From contig NZ_WAEL01000002.1 in NCBI RefSeq assembly GCF_011742925.1, positions 620,001 through 684,000 on the forward strand: a DNA stretch of 64,000 bases. Direction: 5' to 3'. The stretch is from Fibrivirga algicola. GTDB lineage: Bacteria > Bacteroidota > Bacteroidia > Cytophagales > Spirosomataceae. The notes under the pieces are model-generated. The model saw nothing but the letters and a program-made list of their open reading frames with translations, did not search any database and was not told the DNA's origin. The first letter of the stretch is position 1; the number at the start of each line of letters is the position of its first letter. Below are positions 8,653 to 16,959 of the stretch, in pieces. Position numbers and translations under genes: made by a program.

Positions 8653-9981
8653 TTATGCCTTATAAAAAATCCACTTTGACAGCTCCCGGTACGTTGGCTT
8701 CTTACCATACATCAGAATACCAACGCGGTAAATGCGGGCTGCCAGCCAGGTAGTACCAATAAAACCGGCCACGAGCAGCGTCATGCTCAACGCGATCTCC
8801 CAGGCAGGCACCCCAAACGGAATCCGAACCATCATAATAATGGGCGATGTCAGCGGCACCATCGACATCCAGAACGACAACGGGCCGTCGGGGTCACGGA
8901 TGATAAACTGGGCAAGCGCAATAGAGGCGATGATTGGTATGGTGATGGGCAGCATAAACTGCTGGGTCTCCGTTTCACTATCAACTGCGGCACCGATAGC
9001 GCCAAATAAGGAGCTATAAAGCAGATAACCACCTAGGAAGTAAAACAGGAAACAGCCCGCAATAAGAGGTACGTTCAGAGTGCTAATAGCAGCACTTATC
9101 TCAGTCATCGGGTTTTTCGAACCTTCCATCTTCTGCTGCACATCGCCCTGCCCCGGCACAGCGCTCATCTGCATCGAGCGCGCTTTAGCCGCATCTTTGG
9201 CATATTTCGCACCGAAAATGGCTGAGCCCGCCGATACCACGCCGATCGTCAGCAAGATCCACAGCGTAAATTGAGTCAGGCCGACAAGGCCAATCCCTAC
9301 GATTTTACCCATCATCAGCTGAAATGGCTTCACCGACGAAATAATGACTTCGATGATTCGGTTTGTTTTCTCTTCCAGAACACCGCGCATTACCTGCGTG
9401 CCATAAATGAACACCGACATATAGATCAGGAAGCCACAGATACCTCCAATAATCGTTGTGATGATCGAGTTGGTACTTTTCTCGCCCTCGTCGCTGAGGT
9501 TGATCGTTCGGGCCGACACTTTTGTCTTTGCCTCTTTAATTACCTTCTGCGTAATACCCGATCGGCTCAGCTTGATGGTTTCGATCTCCTTGGCAATCGA
9601 TGATTCTATTTTGTTTTGCAGACTTAAACTCACACTCTTATTCGAGTAAATCTGCACTGTTTTGGGTTGCTCAATTACGTTCTCTGGAATAATAGCCAGC
9701 GCGTCGTACTTCTTGGCTACCAACTGCTTTTTCGCCGCCTCGGGCGACTCGGTTGTGTATACATAGGCGGTTTCATCGTCGCCTTTCAGCTTATCGACAA
9801 ACTGCCCGCTCTGATCGATGACGGCTACTTTCTTCAGCGAAACAGACCCAACAGCTGCCCAGCCAATAGCCCCGTAAAAAGCGGCTAGCAGCAACGGGGC
9901 CAGGATAGTCATGACGATAAACGACTTTTTCCGGACCCGTACCAGATACTCGCGTTTGATAATGATAAGTATAGTGTTCAT
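8653..9981 (-). CDS. ABC transporter permease, NatB/ABC-2 type
   Basis: 442 residues. An N-terminal cytoplasmic stretch and first helix (residues 20-45) are followed by a large extracytoplasmic domain of about 140 residues and then five or six helices, the ABC2_membrane_3/NatB layout. RGVLEEKTNRIIEVIISSV is the typical coupling segment of this family. It overlaps the ATPase stop/start by 4 nt (ATGA), so the two are translationally coupled and form one exporter. NatAB in Bacillus extrudes Na+, but homologues export diverse substrates; none can be named here. Confidence 0.9.
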   Translation of the reverse strand: MNTILIIIKREYLVRVRKKSFIVMTILAPLLLAAFYGAIGWAAVGSVSLKKVAVIDQSGQFVDKLKGDDETAYVYTTESPEAAKKQLVAKKYDALAIIPENVIEQPKTVQIYSNKSVSLSLQNKIESSIAKEIETIKLSRSGITQKVIKEAKTKVSARTINLSDEGEKSTNSIITTIIGGICGFLIYMSVFIYGTQVMRGVLEEKTNRIIEVIISSVKPFQLMMGKIVGIGLVGLTQFTLWILLTIGVVSAGSAIFGAKYAKDAAKARSMQMSAVPGQGDVQQKMEGSKNPMTEISAAISTLNVPLIAGCFLFYFLGGYLLYSSLFGAIGAAVDSETETQQFMLPITIPIIASIALAQFIIRDPDGPLSFWMSMVPLTSPIIMMVRIPFGVPAWEIALSMTLLVAGFIGTTWLAARIYRVGILMYGKKPTYRELSKWIFYKA

Positions 9982-10889
9982 AAGGCAGCGGTACCGATGG
10001 CTTTAATGAAAATGTCGTTCATACTGGGAATATTCTCGCCAAACATCCGAACTGATACCCGGTCAATCAGCAGGCGAATGAGGTCATTGACGGCAGCATC
10101 GGCCGGAATCTTGATGTCGGCCCGACTGAAACCATCTTCGCTGACACCCGCGTCGCTCACCGTAAAGGCAGCGGGTAACTGGCTTAGGTCGCCCTGATAT
10201 TCTACGCGATAGGTATGCGTTTTGAATTGCTCTTTAATCGCCAGTTTCGGCCCATCAAGGATCTTTTTCGAGTGGTGAATTAGTGCGATATAATCACATA
10301 GTTCTTCGACGGTCTCCATACGGTGCGTCGAGAAGATGATCGTCGTACCTTTCTTCCGCAGCTCCAGAATTTCGTCGCGGATGAGGTTCGCATTGATGGG
10401 ATCGAAACCCGAGAACGGCTCGTCCAGAATGAGCAGATCGGGTTGGTGCAATACCGTCGCCACAAACTGAACCTTCTGCTGCATGCCTTTCGACAGGTCC
10501 TCTACGTTCTTGCTCCACCAGGTCTTGATCTCGAATTTCTCGAACCAGATCTTGAGCTTTTCCATCGCCTGTTTCTCGCTGATTCCTTTCAGCTGAGCCA
10601 GGTACAGCAACTGCTCGCCCACTTTCATCTTCTTGTACAGGCCTCGCTCTTCGGGTAAGTATCCAATGCGCCGGATATGCTCAGGTCCGAGTGGCTTTCC
10701 ATCAAAGAAAACCTCGCCCGCGTCGGGACCAGTGATCTGGTTGATGATACGGATCAGCGATGTTTTGCCGGCTCCGTTTGGGCCCAGCAGCCCGAATATA
10801 CTGCCCTTCGGAATAATCAGGCTGACATCGTCGAGCGCCCGATGCTGGGCGTATTGTTTAGTAATGTGGCGGGTTTCCAGAATAGCCAT
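9978..10889 (-). CDS. ABC transporter ATP-binding protein, NatA type
   Basis: 303 residues from the ATG at 10889 (MAILETRHITKQYAQ), preferred over an upstream in-frame start because ABC proteins begin just before this strand. Walker A is GPNGAGKTS, the signature is LSKGMQQ, Walker B is LLILDEPFSG, and the switch His is in STHRME. A C-terminal extension of about 80 residues matches the DUF4162-type domain of NatA/bacitracin-type exporters. It partners the overlapping permease. Confidence 0.92.
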   Translation of the reverse strand: MAILETRHITKQYAQHRALDDVSLIIPKGSIFGLLGPNGAGKTSLIRIINQITGPDAGEVFFDGKPLGPEHIRRIGYLPEERGLYKKMKVGEQLLYLAQLKGISEKQAMEKLKIWFEKFEIKTWWSKNVEDLSKGMQQKVQFVATVLHQPDLLILDEPFSGFDPINANLIRDEILELRKKGTTIIFSTHRMETVEELCDYIALIHHSKKILDGPKLAIKEQFKTHTYRVEYQGDLSQLPAAFTVSDAGVSEDGFSRADIKIPADAAVNDLIRLLIDRVSVRMFGENIPSMNDIFIKAIGTAAL

Positions 10890-11478
10890 ATGCGTTCCCG
10901 TTGGTGAACAGCCGCAGCTGCGTCGGTAAGTCAAATATAACCGCCCCCAACGTACCCAATATCCTGAATGCTTCAGAGCGGTTCAATTCCTACAGGAAAG
11001 GCAAAAAAACAGCCCTCACCGAGCAGTCGGTGAGGGCTTATCAATTTATGGGTACGTAACAGGGTTAAGCTTTTATGCCCTTGCAACCATGGTTTTGGTC
11101 ATCTGTTGCCTAAACGGTCTTTGCCAATCAAAACCAGAACAGAGTCGACCACGGTCAGGAAAAGCAAGAGTTACCAAACAATACCCGCCTTCTGTAACCA
11201 AGAATAGACGTACCTGCGGGGGCATGCACCATTTTTCTACCTACGACTTTCCGGCTAACGCGCTGCCATTCACAAACGGAACTGAGTAACAAACACCACA
11301 GCCACCAATTGATGAGCCTGGCCATGAACCGCTGGCTGCTTTAGTCTATATGGATAGAGTCAGTAGCTGACGAGTAAGGCATTGGCTTCAGGTAAGTTAA
11401 GGGCTCATTTGACGTAGGAATAAGTCCTCAATTTATAAAATTGTCCTACCAGACAACACCTAGGCCAGTTATCTTTTT
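10890..11478. other. 589-nt gap upstream of the ABC operon
   Basis: Contains a leftward terminator at 11003-11038 and otherwise no convincing gene on either strand. The 440 nt between that terminator and the SRPBCC gene would be a long 3' untranslated region or an undetected small transcript. Three ACGTACC/GGTACGT motifs occur here (about 10948, 11051 and 11209). Confidence 0.45.
11003..11038 (-). terminator. Rho-independent terminator, leftward
   Basis: A perfect 12-bp stem (11011-11022 with 11027-11038), loop GCAG, with the A-run 11003-11009 forming the U-tract on the minus strand. It shields the ABC operon from upstream leftward transcription. Confidence 0.85.
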
Positions 11479-11916
11479 TCAGTGGTTAAAAACGCGCTTG
11501 TAAATCGGCTTTCTGTAGGCGAATTGGGCCCACATGAGCGGATACATAACATAATCGAGCAGGCGGCTTGGGGTTCGAAACGTTATCTCGTCGGCAATAA
11601 CAGTACCGGTACCCTGCCGGATCAGGCGGTGTTTATGGTGCCAGGCTTTCAGGAAGAATGGGAGTTTGGTGCCCTGATCGATGAAGTAAATTTCGTCATC
11701 AGTTGTCTGCTGATCAATGATATCGCTGTTCCATACCTGCTTGAAGAGGATAAAGTTCAGTTCCAGCGATACCACGTCGCCCGTCATACAGCCATCGAAT
11801 CGCAACACCTTTACAGGCGGAAACGGCGGACTCAGGCGATTAAACAGGTCACGGTCAAAGCCAGCCCAGACTACAGAAAGCGGAGCCGTTACAGGTGTAC
11901 GGATAGTTAATTTCAT
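11479..11916 (-). CDS. SRPBCC-family ligand-binding protein
   Basis: 145 residues, the size of a single START/Bet v1-like domain. It starts MKLTIRTPVTAPLSVVWAGF, the typical first strand and helix of SRPBCC proteins, followed by alternating strands and a C-terminal helix (RLLDYVMYPLMWAQFAYR). Such proteins bind hydrophobic ligands in a deep pocket; the ligand is not predictable. It is monocistronic, leftward, with no obvious partner. Confidence 0.72.
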   Translation of the reverse strand: MKLTIRTPVTAPLSVVWAGFDRDLFNRLSPPFPPVKVLRFDGCMTGDVVSLELNFILFKQVWNSDIIDQQTTDDEIYFIDQGTKLPFFLKAWHHKHRLIRQGTGTVIADEITFRTPSRLLDYVMYPLMWAQFAYRKPIYKRVFNH

Positions 11917-11977
11917 TCAGGCAAGTTAAACGAAACCCTACGGTATGATTCTAACAGGAAGGAATTGGCGAATCCCT

Positions 11978-11985
11978 TATCTTTG
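11978..11985 (+). promoter_or_regulatory. candidate -7 element (TATCTTTG)
   Basis: An exact TAnnTTTG match 43 nt before the DUF2147 ATG; no well-spaced -33 TTG was identified. Confidence 0.45.
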
Positions 11986-12028
11986 CCGACTAAGTTAAAT
12001 CATATTTCACCCTCATTTATCACAACGT

Positions 12029-12478
12029 ATGACTGTCTCACGCTTCATTATCCCCCTGCTGCTCATTACTTTCCTGGCTACCGCCTTCCGCTCATCCGAC
12101 AACCCCGATGCAGTAGTAGGTACGTGGCTGAACGGCACCAAAAAAGGCCGGGTGCAGATCTACAAGCAGGGAGACAAGTACTTTGGCAAACTCATCTGGC
12201 TGATTGAACCTAATGACCCGGCCACAGGGAAGCCTAAACTCGATTTTAGAAACCCGGACGACAAACTAAAAAACCGTCCAATGATGAACCTCAACATCAT
12301 GACGGGCTTCAGCTATGATGGCGACAATGTTTGGGACGACGGCAAGATTTACAACCCGGAAGATGGCAAAACGTACAGCTGCAAAATGACGCTGAAAAAC
12401 CAGAACACACTGGACGTTCGCGGCTATGTCGGCATCTCGCTGATCGGCAAAACGCAAACCTGGACGCGGATTAATTAA
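12029..12478 (+). CDS. DUF2147 secreted protein
   Basis: 149 residues with a signal peptide (MTVSRFIIPLLLITFLATAF). The DUF2147 hallmarks are VVGTWLNGTKKGRVQIYK near the N-terminus, then KLIWL, a GF(S)YDGDNVWDDGKIYNPEDGKTY stretch and GISLIGKTQTWTR at the end. It is a small periplasmic beta-barrel-like fold of unknown function, common in Bacteroidota and Proteobacteria. It stands alone; a TATCTTTG element lies upstream. Confidence 0.88.
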   Translation: MTVSRFIIPLLLITFLATAFRSSDNPDAVVGTWLNGTKKGRVQIYKQGDKYFGKLIWLIEPNDPATGKPKLDFRNPDDKLKNRPMMNLNIMTGFSYDGDNVWDDGKIYNPEDGKTYSCKMTLKNQNTLDVRGYVGISLIGKTQTWTRIN

Positions 12479-12505
12479 AAAAACCGCCGATAGATCGAGC
12501 AGAGT

Positions 12506-12603
12506 GAAGGGATTAACATAGATTTTTGACGTACAGTTGATGATAGGCCTGTCAACGGGTGTTCTAAGTCTGCTGCTGGTAAGAAATCGGTGTTAATCCC
12601 TTC
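12506..12603. repeat. intergenic inverted repeat, 13-bp perfect arms
   Basis: GAAGGGATTAACA (12506-12518) is repeated inverted at 12591-12603, in the gap between DUF2147 and the monooxygenase. The right arm ends directly at an ATG (12604). Confidence 0.6.
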
Positions 12604-12624
12604 ATGCTGTTCAATCTGCGTTCT

Positions 12625-13770
12625 ATGCAACACGTATCCAATACCATTATCATTGGCGCAGGTCCGGCCGGACTGGCTGTTGCCGGCAGGCTGACTCAAC
12701 TGGGACAACCATTTATACTGCTCGAAGCCACCGACAATGTGGGGGCGGCCTGGCGGGGTCATTATGACCGGCTCCGGTTGCATACGGTGAAGGAAGAATC
12801 GGCCTTGCCGCACCTGCCCTACCCCGCCGATTATCCCACTTACGTATCGCGCGACCAACTGGTGACGTACCTGGAACAATACGTGGCTCATTTCAAGATT
12901 CAGCCGCTGTTTAATCAGTACGTCAGAGCCATTGAAGCATCACCAGCCGGAAAGAAAGGACGCTGGCTGGTAACAACTAAAACGCACACCTTCGAAGCCA
13001 ACAACGTTGTTGTTTGCACGGGCTACAACCGAATTCCGTTTGAAGCCGATCTGCCGGGACTCGATGGCTTCCGGGGTCTGGTACTCCACAGCCGCTACTA
13101 CCGCACCGGAGCTACGTTTTCCGGACAACAGGTACTGGTTGTGGGCATGGGAAACACCGGTGCCGAACTAGCACTCGATTTGCAGGAACAGGGTGCCAAA
13201 CCTACCATTTCGGTGCGGGGGCCAGTAAACATTGTTAAGCGCGACACATTTGGCCGCCCCGCTCAGCCATCGGCCATCAAACTAAGCCAGTTACCAAACT
13301 GGTTTTATGATTTTGCCGCCCGGATGTCGCAAAAGCTAACGATCGGCGACCTGTCGAAGTACGGGCTCATTACGCCACCGTATCCATCGTCGTATCAGAT
13401 TCGCGTGCTGGGTAAGATTCCCGTCATCGACGTGGGCACAATAGATCAGGTCAAAGCCGGTACCATTGCTGTTCGACCCGGCATTGCGCAGGTGAACCAC
13501 AACAGCGTCACCTTCACGGATGGCCGTGAAGAACCATTCGATGCCATCGTGCTGGCAACTGGCTACCGAACCGGCCTTTCTGAACTACTCTCGCCCGATC
13601 TCGGCCGCCAGATTCCGAACGAACGCGGGTACCCCCGTGGCCTTTGGGATACCCGACCGGCCCTGCAGGGGCTTTATTTCCTCGGATTCGCTCTTCCTCT
13701 GACCGGCATCCTGCGCGGTATCCGCCTCGACTCTGAAAAGATCGTGAATGAGTTGGTAAAAGAGCGATAA
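12625..13770 (+). CDS. FAD/NADPH-dependent flavin monooxygenase (YUCCA/FMO-like)
   Basis: 381 residues from the ATG at 12625; an in-frame ATG at 12604 abuts an inverted-repeat arm and is the alternative. FAD motif GAGPAG is at the N-terminus, the NADPH motif GMGNTGAE lies at mid-protein, and LATGYRTG is the C-terminal FMO ATG motif. A segment like the FxGxxxHxxxY/F fingerprint appears as FRGLVLHSRYY. The family hydroxylates small amines or carboxylates; plant YUCCAs make auxin. A GH3-family gene (auxin-conjugation fold in plants) lies 3.2 kb away, but there is no evidence of a shared pathway. Confidence 0.85.
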   Translation: MQHVSNTIIIGAGPAGLAVAGRLTQLGQPFILLEATDNVGAAWRGHYDRLRLHTVKEESALPHLPYPADYPTYVSRDQLVTYLEQYVAHFKIQPLFNQYVRAIEASPAGKKGRWLVTTKTHTFEANNVVVCTGYNRIPFEADLPGLDGFRGLVLHSRYYRTGATFSGQQVLVVGMGNTGAELALDLQEQGAKPTISVRGPVNIVKRDTFGRPAQPSAIKLSQLPNWFYDFAARMSQKLTIGDLSKYGLITPPYPSSYQIRVLGKIPVIDVGTIDQVKAGTIAVRPGIAQVNHNSVTFTDGREEPFDAIVLATGYRTGLSELLSPDLGRQIPNERGYPRGLWDTRPALQGLYFLGFALPLTGILRGIRLDSEKIVNELVKER

Positions 13771-13857
13771 CGCGGGCTTGAGTCAGGGACGCTTAGTGCG
13801 CCGTATCGCCATACAACCCCTACGGACTTCAGTCTGCATGACGACGTACCCAGCCAC

Positions 13858-13897
13858 AAAAAAGCGTCGGCCTCCACTCAGGAAACCGACGCTTTTT
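13858..13897. terminator. bidirectional terminator
   Basis: AAAAAAGCGTCGG (13858-13870) pairs with CCGACGCTTTTT (13886-13897). It lies between the convergent monooxygenase and glutamate dehydrogenase genes, with runs on both sides. Confidence 0.9.
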
Positions 13898-13946
13898 CAA
13901 TTACGGCGTATCTTAAATATATGCCGTAGCCGAAAGGGAGATACGC

Positions 13947-15221
13947 TTAATAGCCCCCCCGGAACGTGTACGTACTGGCCACTTTTTCAATGGCCACCAT
14001 GTAGGCCGCTAGGCGCATTGGGACTTTGTATTTCTGCGACGTCTCAAACACACGGTCGAAGGCATCCTTCATCACCCGGTCGGCGCGGCGGTTGATCCGG
14101 TCGAGCGTCCATTTGTAGCCGATCCTGTTTTGTACCCATTCGAAGTACGATACCGTTACACCGCCGGCGTTGGCCAGGATATCGGGTACCACCATAATGC
14201 CTTTGCTGTTGATGATTTCATCGGCCGACGCGGAGGTTGGACCATTGGCACCTTCCACAATCATGCGCGCCTGAATCGTGTGCGCATTTTCGTCGGTGAT
14301 CACATCTTCTTTGGCGGCCGGAACCAGCACGTCTACGGCCAGCGCCAGCAATTCTTCATTGCTGATTTTCTCAGCACCTGTGAAGCCGTCCAGCGTGCCT
14401 TTGTTGGCATTCCGGTAGGCCAATGCCGCTGTAATATCGATACCTCGGTCGTTGTAATACCCACCAGAAATGTCGCTGATAGCATTGACCGTTACACCTC
14501 GTTCGTGTAGCAGTTCAGCGGCAAATGAGCCCACGTTGCCGAAGCCCTGAATAGCCGCCGATGCCCGGTAGGGATTCATCCGCAACTTGTCCATCGCCGA
14601 CAGCGCCGCTACGGTTACTCCACGACCAGTTGCTTCAGTACGACCCAGTGAGCCGCCCAAAACCAACGGCTTCCCGGTTACCACCCCATTGATGGTCATG
14701 CCTTTTGCCTTCGAATATTCATCGACGATCCAGGCCATTTCGCGCGGACCAGTGCCCATGTCAGGCGCCGGAATGTCGCGGTCAGGACCAAACACGTCGA
14801 GCATCTGTACCGTGTAGGCACGAATAAGTCGTTCAATTTCGCCCGGCGACATTTCGCGGGGGTTGCAGGCAATACCACCTTTAGCACCGCCATACGGAAT
14901 ATCGACCACGGCGCACTTCCAGGTCATCCAGGCGGCCAGGGCACGTACCTCATCGAGGTGAACGGCCGGATCAAGGCGAATACCGCCTTTCGATGGCCCC
15001 AGAATGTTAGAATGAATGACGCGATACCCTTCAAATACCCGAATGCTACCGTTGTCCATTGTTACAGGCAGGCCCACAATGACTTGGCGGGCCGGTACCT
15101 TTAAGATGTCGTACATCTCGTCGCTAATGCCCACCAGCCGGGCTGCCGCGTCGAAACGGGACATCATGGATTGAAGCGGATTTTCTTTGTCTTTAATTGG
15201 AGCTGGTTCAATATATCCCAT
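13947..15221 (-). CDS. gdhA: glutamate dehydrogenase (Glu/Leu/Phe/Val family)
   Basis: 424 residues, the size of the hexameric small GDH class. GPSKGGIRLDP and PYGGAKGGI carry the substrate-binding and catalytic lysines; PAPDMGTG holds the catalytic Asp; the C-terminal Rossmann domain has IQGFGNVGS. It interconverts glutamate and 2-oxoglutarate plus ammonia with NAD(P)H. Coenzyme preference is uncertain. It is monocistronic and leftward, with a bidirectional terminator after it and a 424-nt AT-rich upstream region. Confidence 0.93.
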   Translation of the reverse strand: MGYIEPAPIKDKENPLQSMMSRFDAAARLVGISDEMYDILKVPARQVIVGLPVTMDNGSIRVFEGYRVIHSNILGPSKGGIRLDPAVHLDEVRALAAWMTWKCAVVDIPYGGAKGGIACNPREMSPGEIERLIRAYTVQMLDVFGPDRDIPAPDMGTGPREMAWIVDEYSKAKGMTINGVVTGKPLVLGGSLGRTEATGRGVTVAALSAMDKLRMNPYRASAAIQGFGNVGSFAAELLHERGVTVNAISDISGGYYNDRGIDITAALAYRNANKGTLDGFTGAEKISNEELLALAVDVLVPAAKEDVITDENAHTIQARMIVEGANGPTSASADEIINSKGIMVVPDILANAGGVTVSYFEWVQNRIGYKWTLDRINRRADRVMKDAFDRVFETSQKYKVPMRLAAYMVAIEKVASTYTFRGGY

Positions 15222-15645
15222 TACTATGTTGATTTTTAGTCTGTGCTGATTTCAGTGCTATAACGCACGATAACAGAATAGTAAGTAACAAGGCAAGGGC
15301 CAGTAGGTTCATTATTTATGCCCGACTGCTCACATTATTACCTCTTTTCTGCGGCCGTAAACATAACGATTAAGTACGAATTGAAGATAAAAGCCTATTT
15401 TATCTAAGAATCGTTTAAAATACTTATGGCGTATATTGTTCTACGTGCCCGAGCTTTAACCGAATACTCCATTATTAAATGAGCAGTTCTCAGAATAATG
15501 GTTTGTTATTCAGTAATAAATCATTTGGGTAAGTTTTCCAAAAAAATTTAAGCGGTCGTATGTTTTATTGAAAAGACGCTGAGCGCATTGTATTTTTGTT
15601 GTGGTATCCGCTGGGCGGTACCCAACTTATTAATACAACCAACCG
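15222..15645. other. 424-nt AT-rich divergent promoter region
   Basis: Lies between divergent gdhA and the DksA-like gene. A good promoter for the right-hand gene is visible near 15568-15598. No gene, tRNA or strong hairpin seen. Confidence 0.5.
15568..15598 (+). promoter_or_regulatory. Bacteroidota-type promoter of the DksA-like gene
   Basis: TTG at 15568-15570 and TATTTTTG (TAnnTTTG) at 15591-15598 with a 20-nt spacer. The CDS starts 47 nt downstream. Confidence 0.6.
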
Positions 15646-16029
15646 ATGGTTCAGGAAGAGAGAAAGCGTTATTCGGAAGAAGATTTGAAGGAGTTTCAAG
15701 AGCTGATCTCGCAGAAACTCGAGGCGACCCGTAGTGAGCTAAATTACATTAAGGAGGCCCTCAGTAAGCGAAACGACAGCGGCACCGATAATACATCGGG
15801 CAACTCGAAGCCACTCGAAGATGGTGCAGACACCAGCGAGCGCGAGAGCCTCAGCCAGTTAGCCGCTCGGTTGCAGAAGTTTACCAACCAGTTAGAATCA
15901 GCTATGGTCCGGATCAAGAACGGCACCTACGGCGTCTGCATCGACTCTGGTAAGCTCATTCCAAAAGAGCGTCTTCGCGCCGTGCCCCATACGCAGCAAA
16001 CGATCGAAGCCAAGCTTCGCCGGTCATAA
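15646..16029 (+). CDS. TraR/DksA-family protein lacking the zinc-finger cysteines
   Basis: 127 residues. The N-terminal two-thirds is a charged coiled coil as in DksA, and the C-terminus has the family pattern YGVCIDSGKLIPKERL and AVPHTQQTIEAK. Canonical DksA has CxxC-x17-CxxC; here only one Cys remains. Zinc-less DksA-like proteins are common in Bacteroidota. DksA binds the RNA polymerase secondary channel and mediates ppGpp effects; an equivalent role is inferred from family. It has its own promoter and is followed by a perfect 21-bp inverted repeat. Confidence 0.85.
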   Translation: MVQEERKRYSEEDLKEFQELISQKLEATRSELNYIKEALSKRNDSGTDNTSGNSKPLEDGADTSERESLSQLAARLQKFTNQLESAMVRIKNGTYGVCIDSGKLIPKERLRAVPHTQQTIEAKLRRS

Positions 16030-16063
16030 ACAACCCTGCTTTCGGGCAGCAACGTAACACGTG

Positions 16064-16116
16064 TAGGCACTGACCTACCCGGCGCGCACATGCCACGCCG
16101 GGTAGGTCAGTGCCTA
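16064..16116. repeat. perfect 21-bp inverted repeat
   Basis: 16064-16084 and 16096-16116 are exact inverted copies with an 11-nt spacer. It could fold as a terminator stem, but the following bases (TTGTCATT) are only weakly U-rich. Confidence 0.85.
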
Positions 16117-16132
16117 TTGTCATTCTAGGCTC

Positions 16133-16906
16133 ATGACCATCCAGTACGTCTCTGATCTGCACCTTGAATTCCCTGACAATGCGACCTATCTGCTGGCAAA
16201 CCCAATTGAACCGGCTGGCGACGTACTTATTCTGGCGGGCGACATCACCAGTCTGGCATACTACAAATCACGAAAACAGGAAAAAGCGTTTTTCAAGACG
16301 CTCTCCAACCAGTTCAGGCAGGTCTATTATATTCCTGGTAATCACGAGTTCTACCGCAGTCTCGACGCGCGCCTGTTAGACCAACCTCTTCAGGAGACGC
16401 TGCATGCCAATGTATTTCTGCTGAATAACGTGGCACGTACCTATGGCGGGATACGCTTTCTCTTCTCGACACTCTGGAGCCATATCGACCAGGAGAACGA
16501 ATACCAGCTTGGCACTAGCATGGCCGACTTCCAACTGATCAACTACAGAGGCAACCGGCTAAAACCCGCCATGTACACGCGCTTTTTGCACCAGCCATCG
16601 CTTGCTTTTCTGCGTACCGAACTGGCCAAACCCGTTATTGAACCAACTGTAGTGGTTACCCATCATCTGCCTTCGTTGCAATGCGTCCACCCGCGCCATA
16701 CAGGTAGCCTGCTGGAACAGGGCTTCGTAACCAACCTGGACTCGCTGATTCTCGATACGCAACCGGCCTACTGGATTTATGGTCACAGCCACGCCAATCG
16801 CCCAGCTATCCAGCTTGGCAACACGCAGCTCCTTAGCAACATGCTCGGCTATTGCGCCAGGCAAGAACACTACGATTACCGAAATCCAGCGGTGATCACC
16901 CTGTAA
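16133..16906 (+). CDS. calcineurin-like metallophosphoesterase
   Basis: 257 residues. All five metallophosphoesterase motifs are visible: SDLHLEF (D-x-H), ILAGDIT (GD), IPGNHEFY (GNHE), VVTHHLP (H) and YGHSHAN (GHxH). Two divalent metals would be bound by these residues. The substrate is unknown; the family covers phosphodiesterases, nucleotidases and phosphoprotein phosphatases. It is followed after 53 nt by the GH3 gene, which seems to have its own promoter. Confidence 0.88.
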   Translation: MTIQYVSDLHLEFPDNATYLLANPIEPAGDVLILAGDITSLAYYKSRKQEKAFFKTLSNQFRQVYYIPGNHEFYRSLDARLLDQPLQETLHANVFLLNNVARTYGGIRFLFSTLWSHIDQENEYQLGTSMADFQLINYRGNRLKPAMYTRFLHQPSLAFLRTELAKPVIEPTVVVTHHLPSLQCVHPRHTGSLLEQGFVTNLDSLILDTQPAYWIYGHSHANRPAIQLGNTQLLSNMLGYCARQEHYDYRNPAVITL

Positions 16907-16944
16907 TCGGCAATGCCGCACCTATTCAAAACGGTCGAAAGCCA

Positions 16945-16952
16945 TACCTTTG
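16945..16952 (+). promoter_or_regulatory. -7 element (TACCTTTG) 7 nt before the GH3 start codon
   Basis: An exact TAnnTTTG match ending 7 nt before the ATG at 16960; if used, the transcript would be almost leaderless. Confidence 0.45.
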
Positions 16953-16959
16953 CCCTTGT

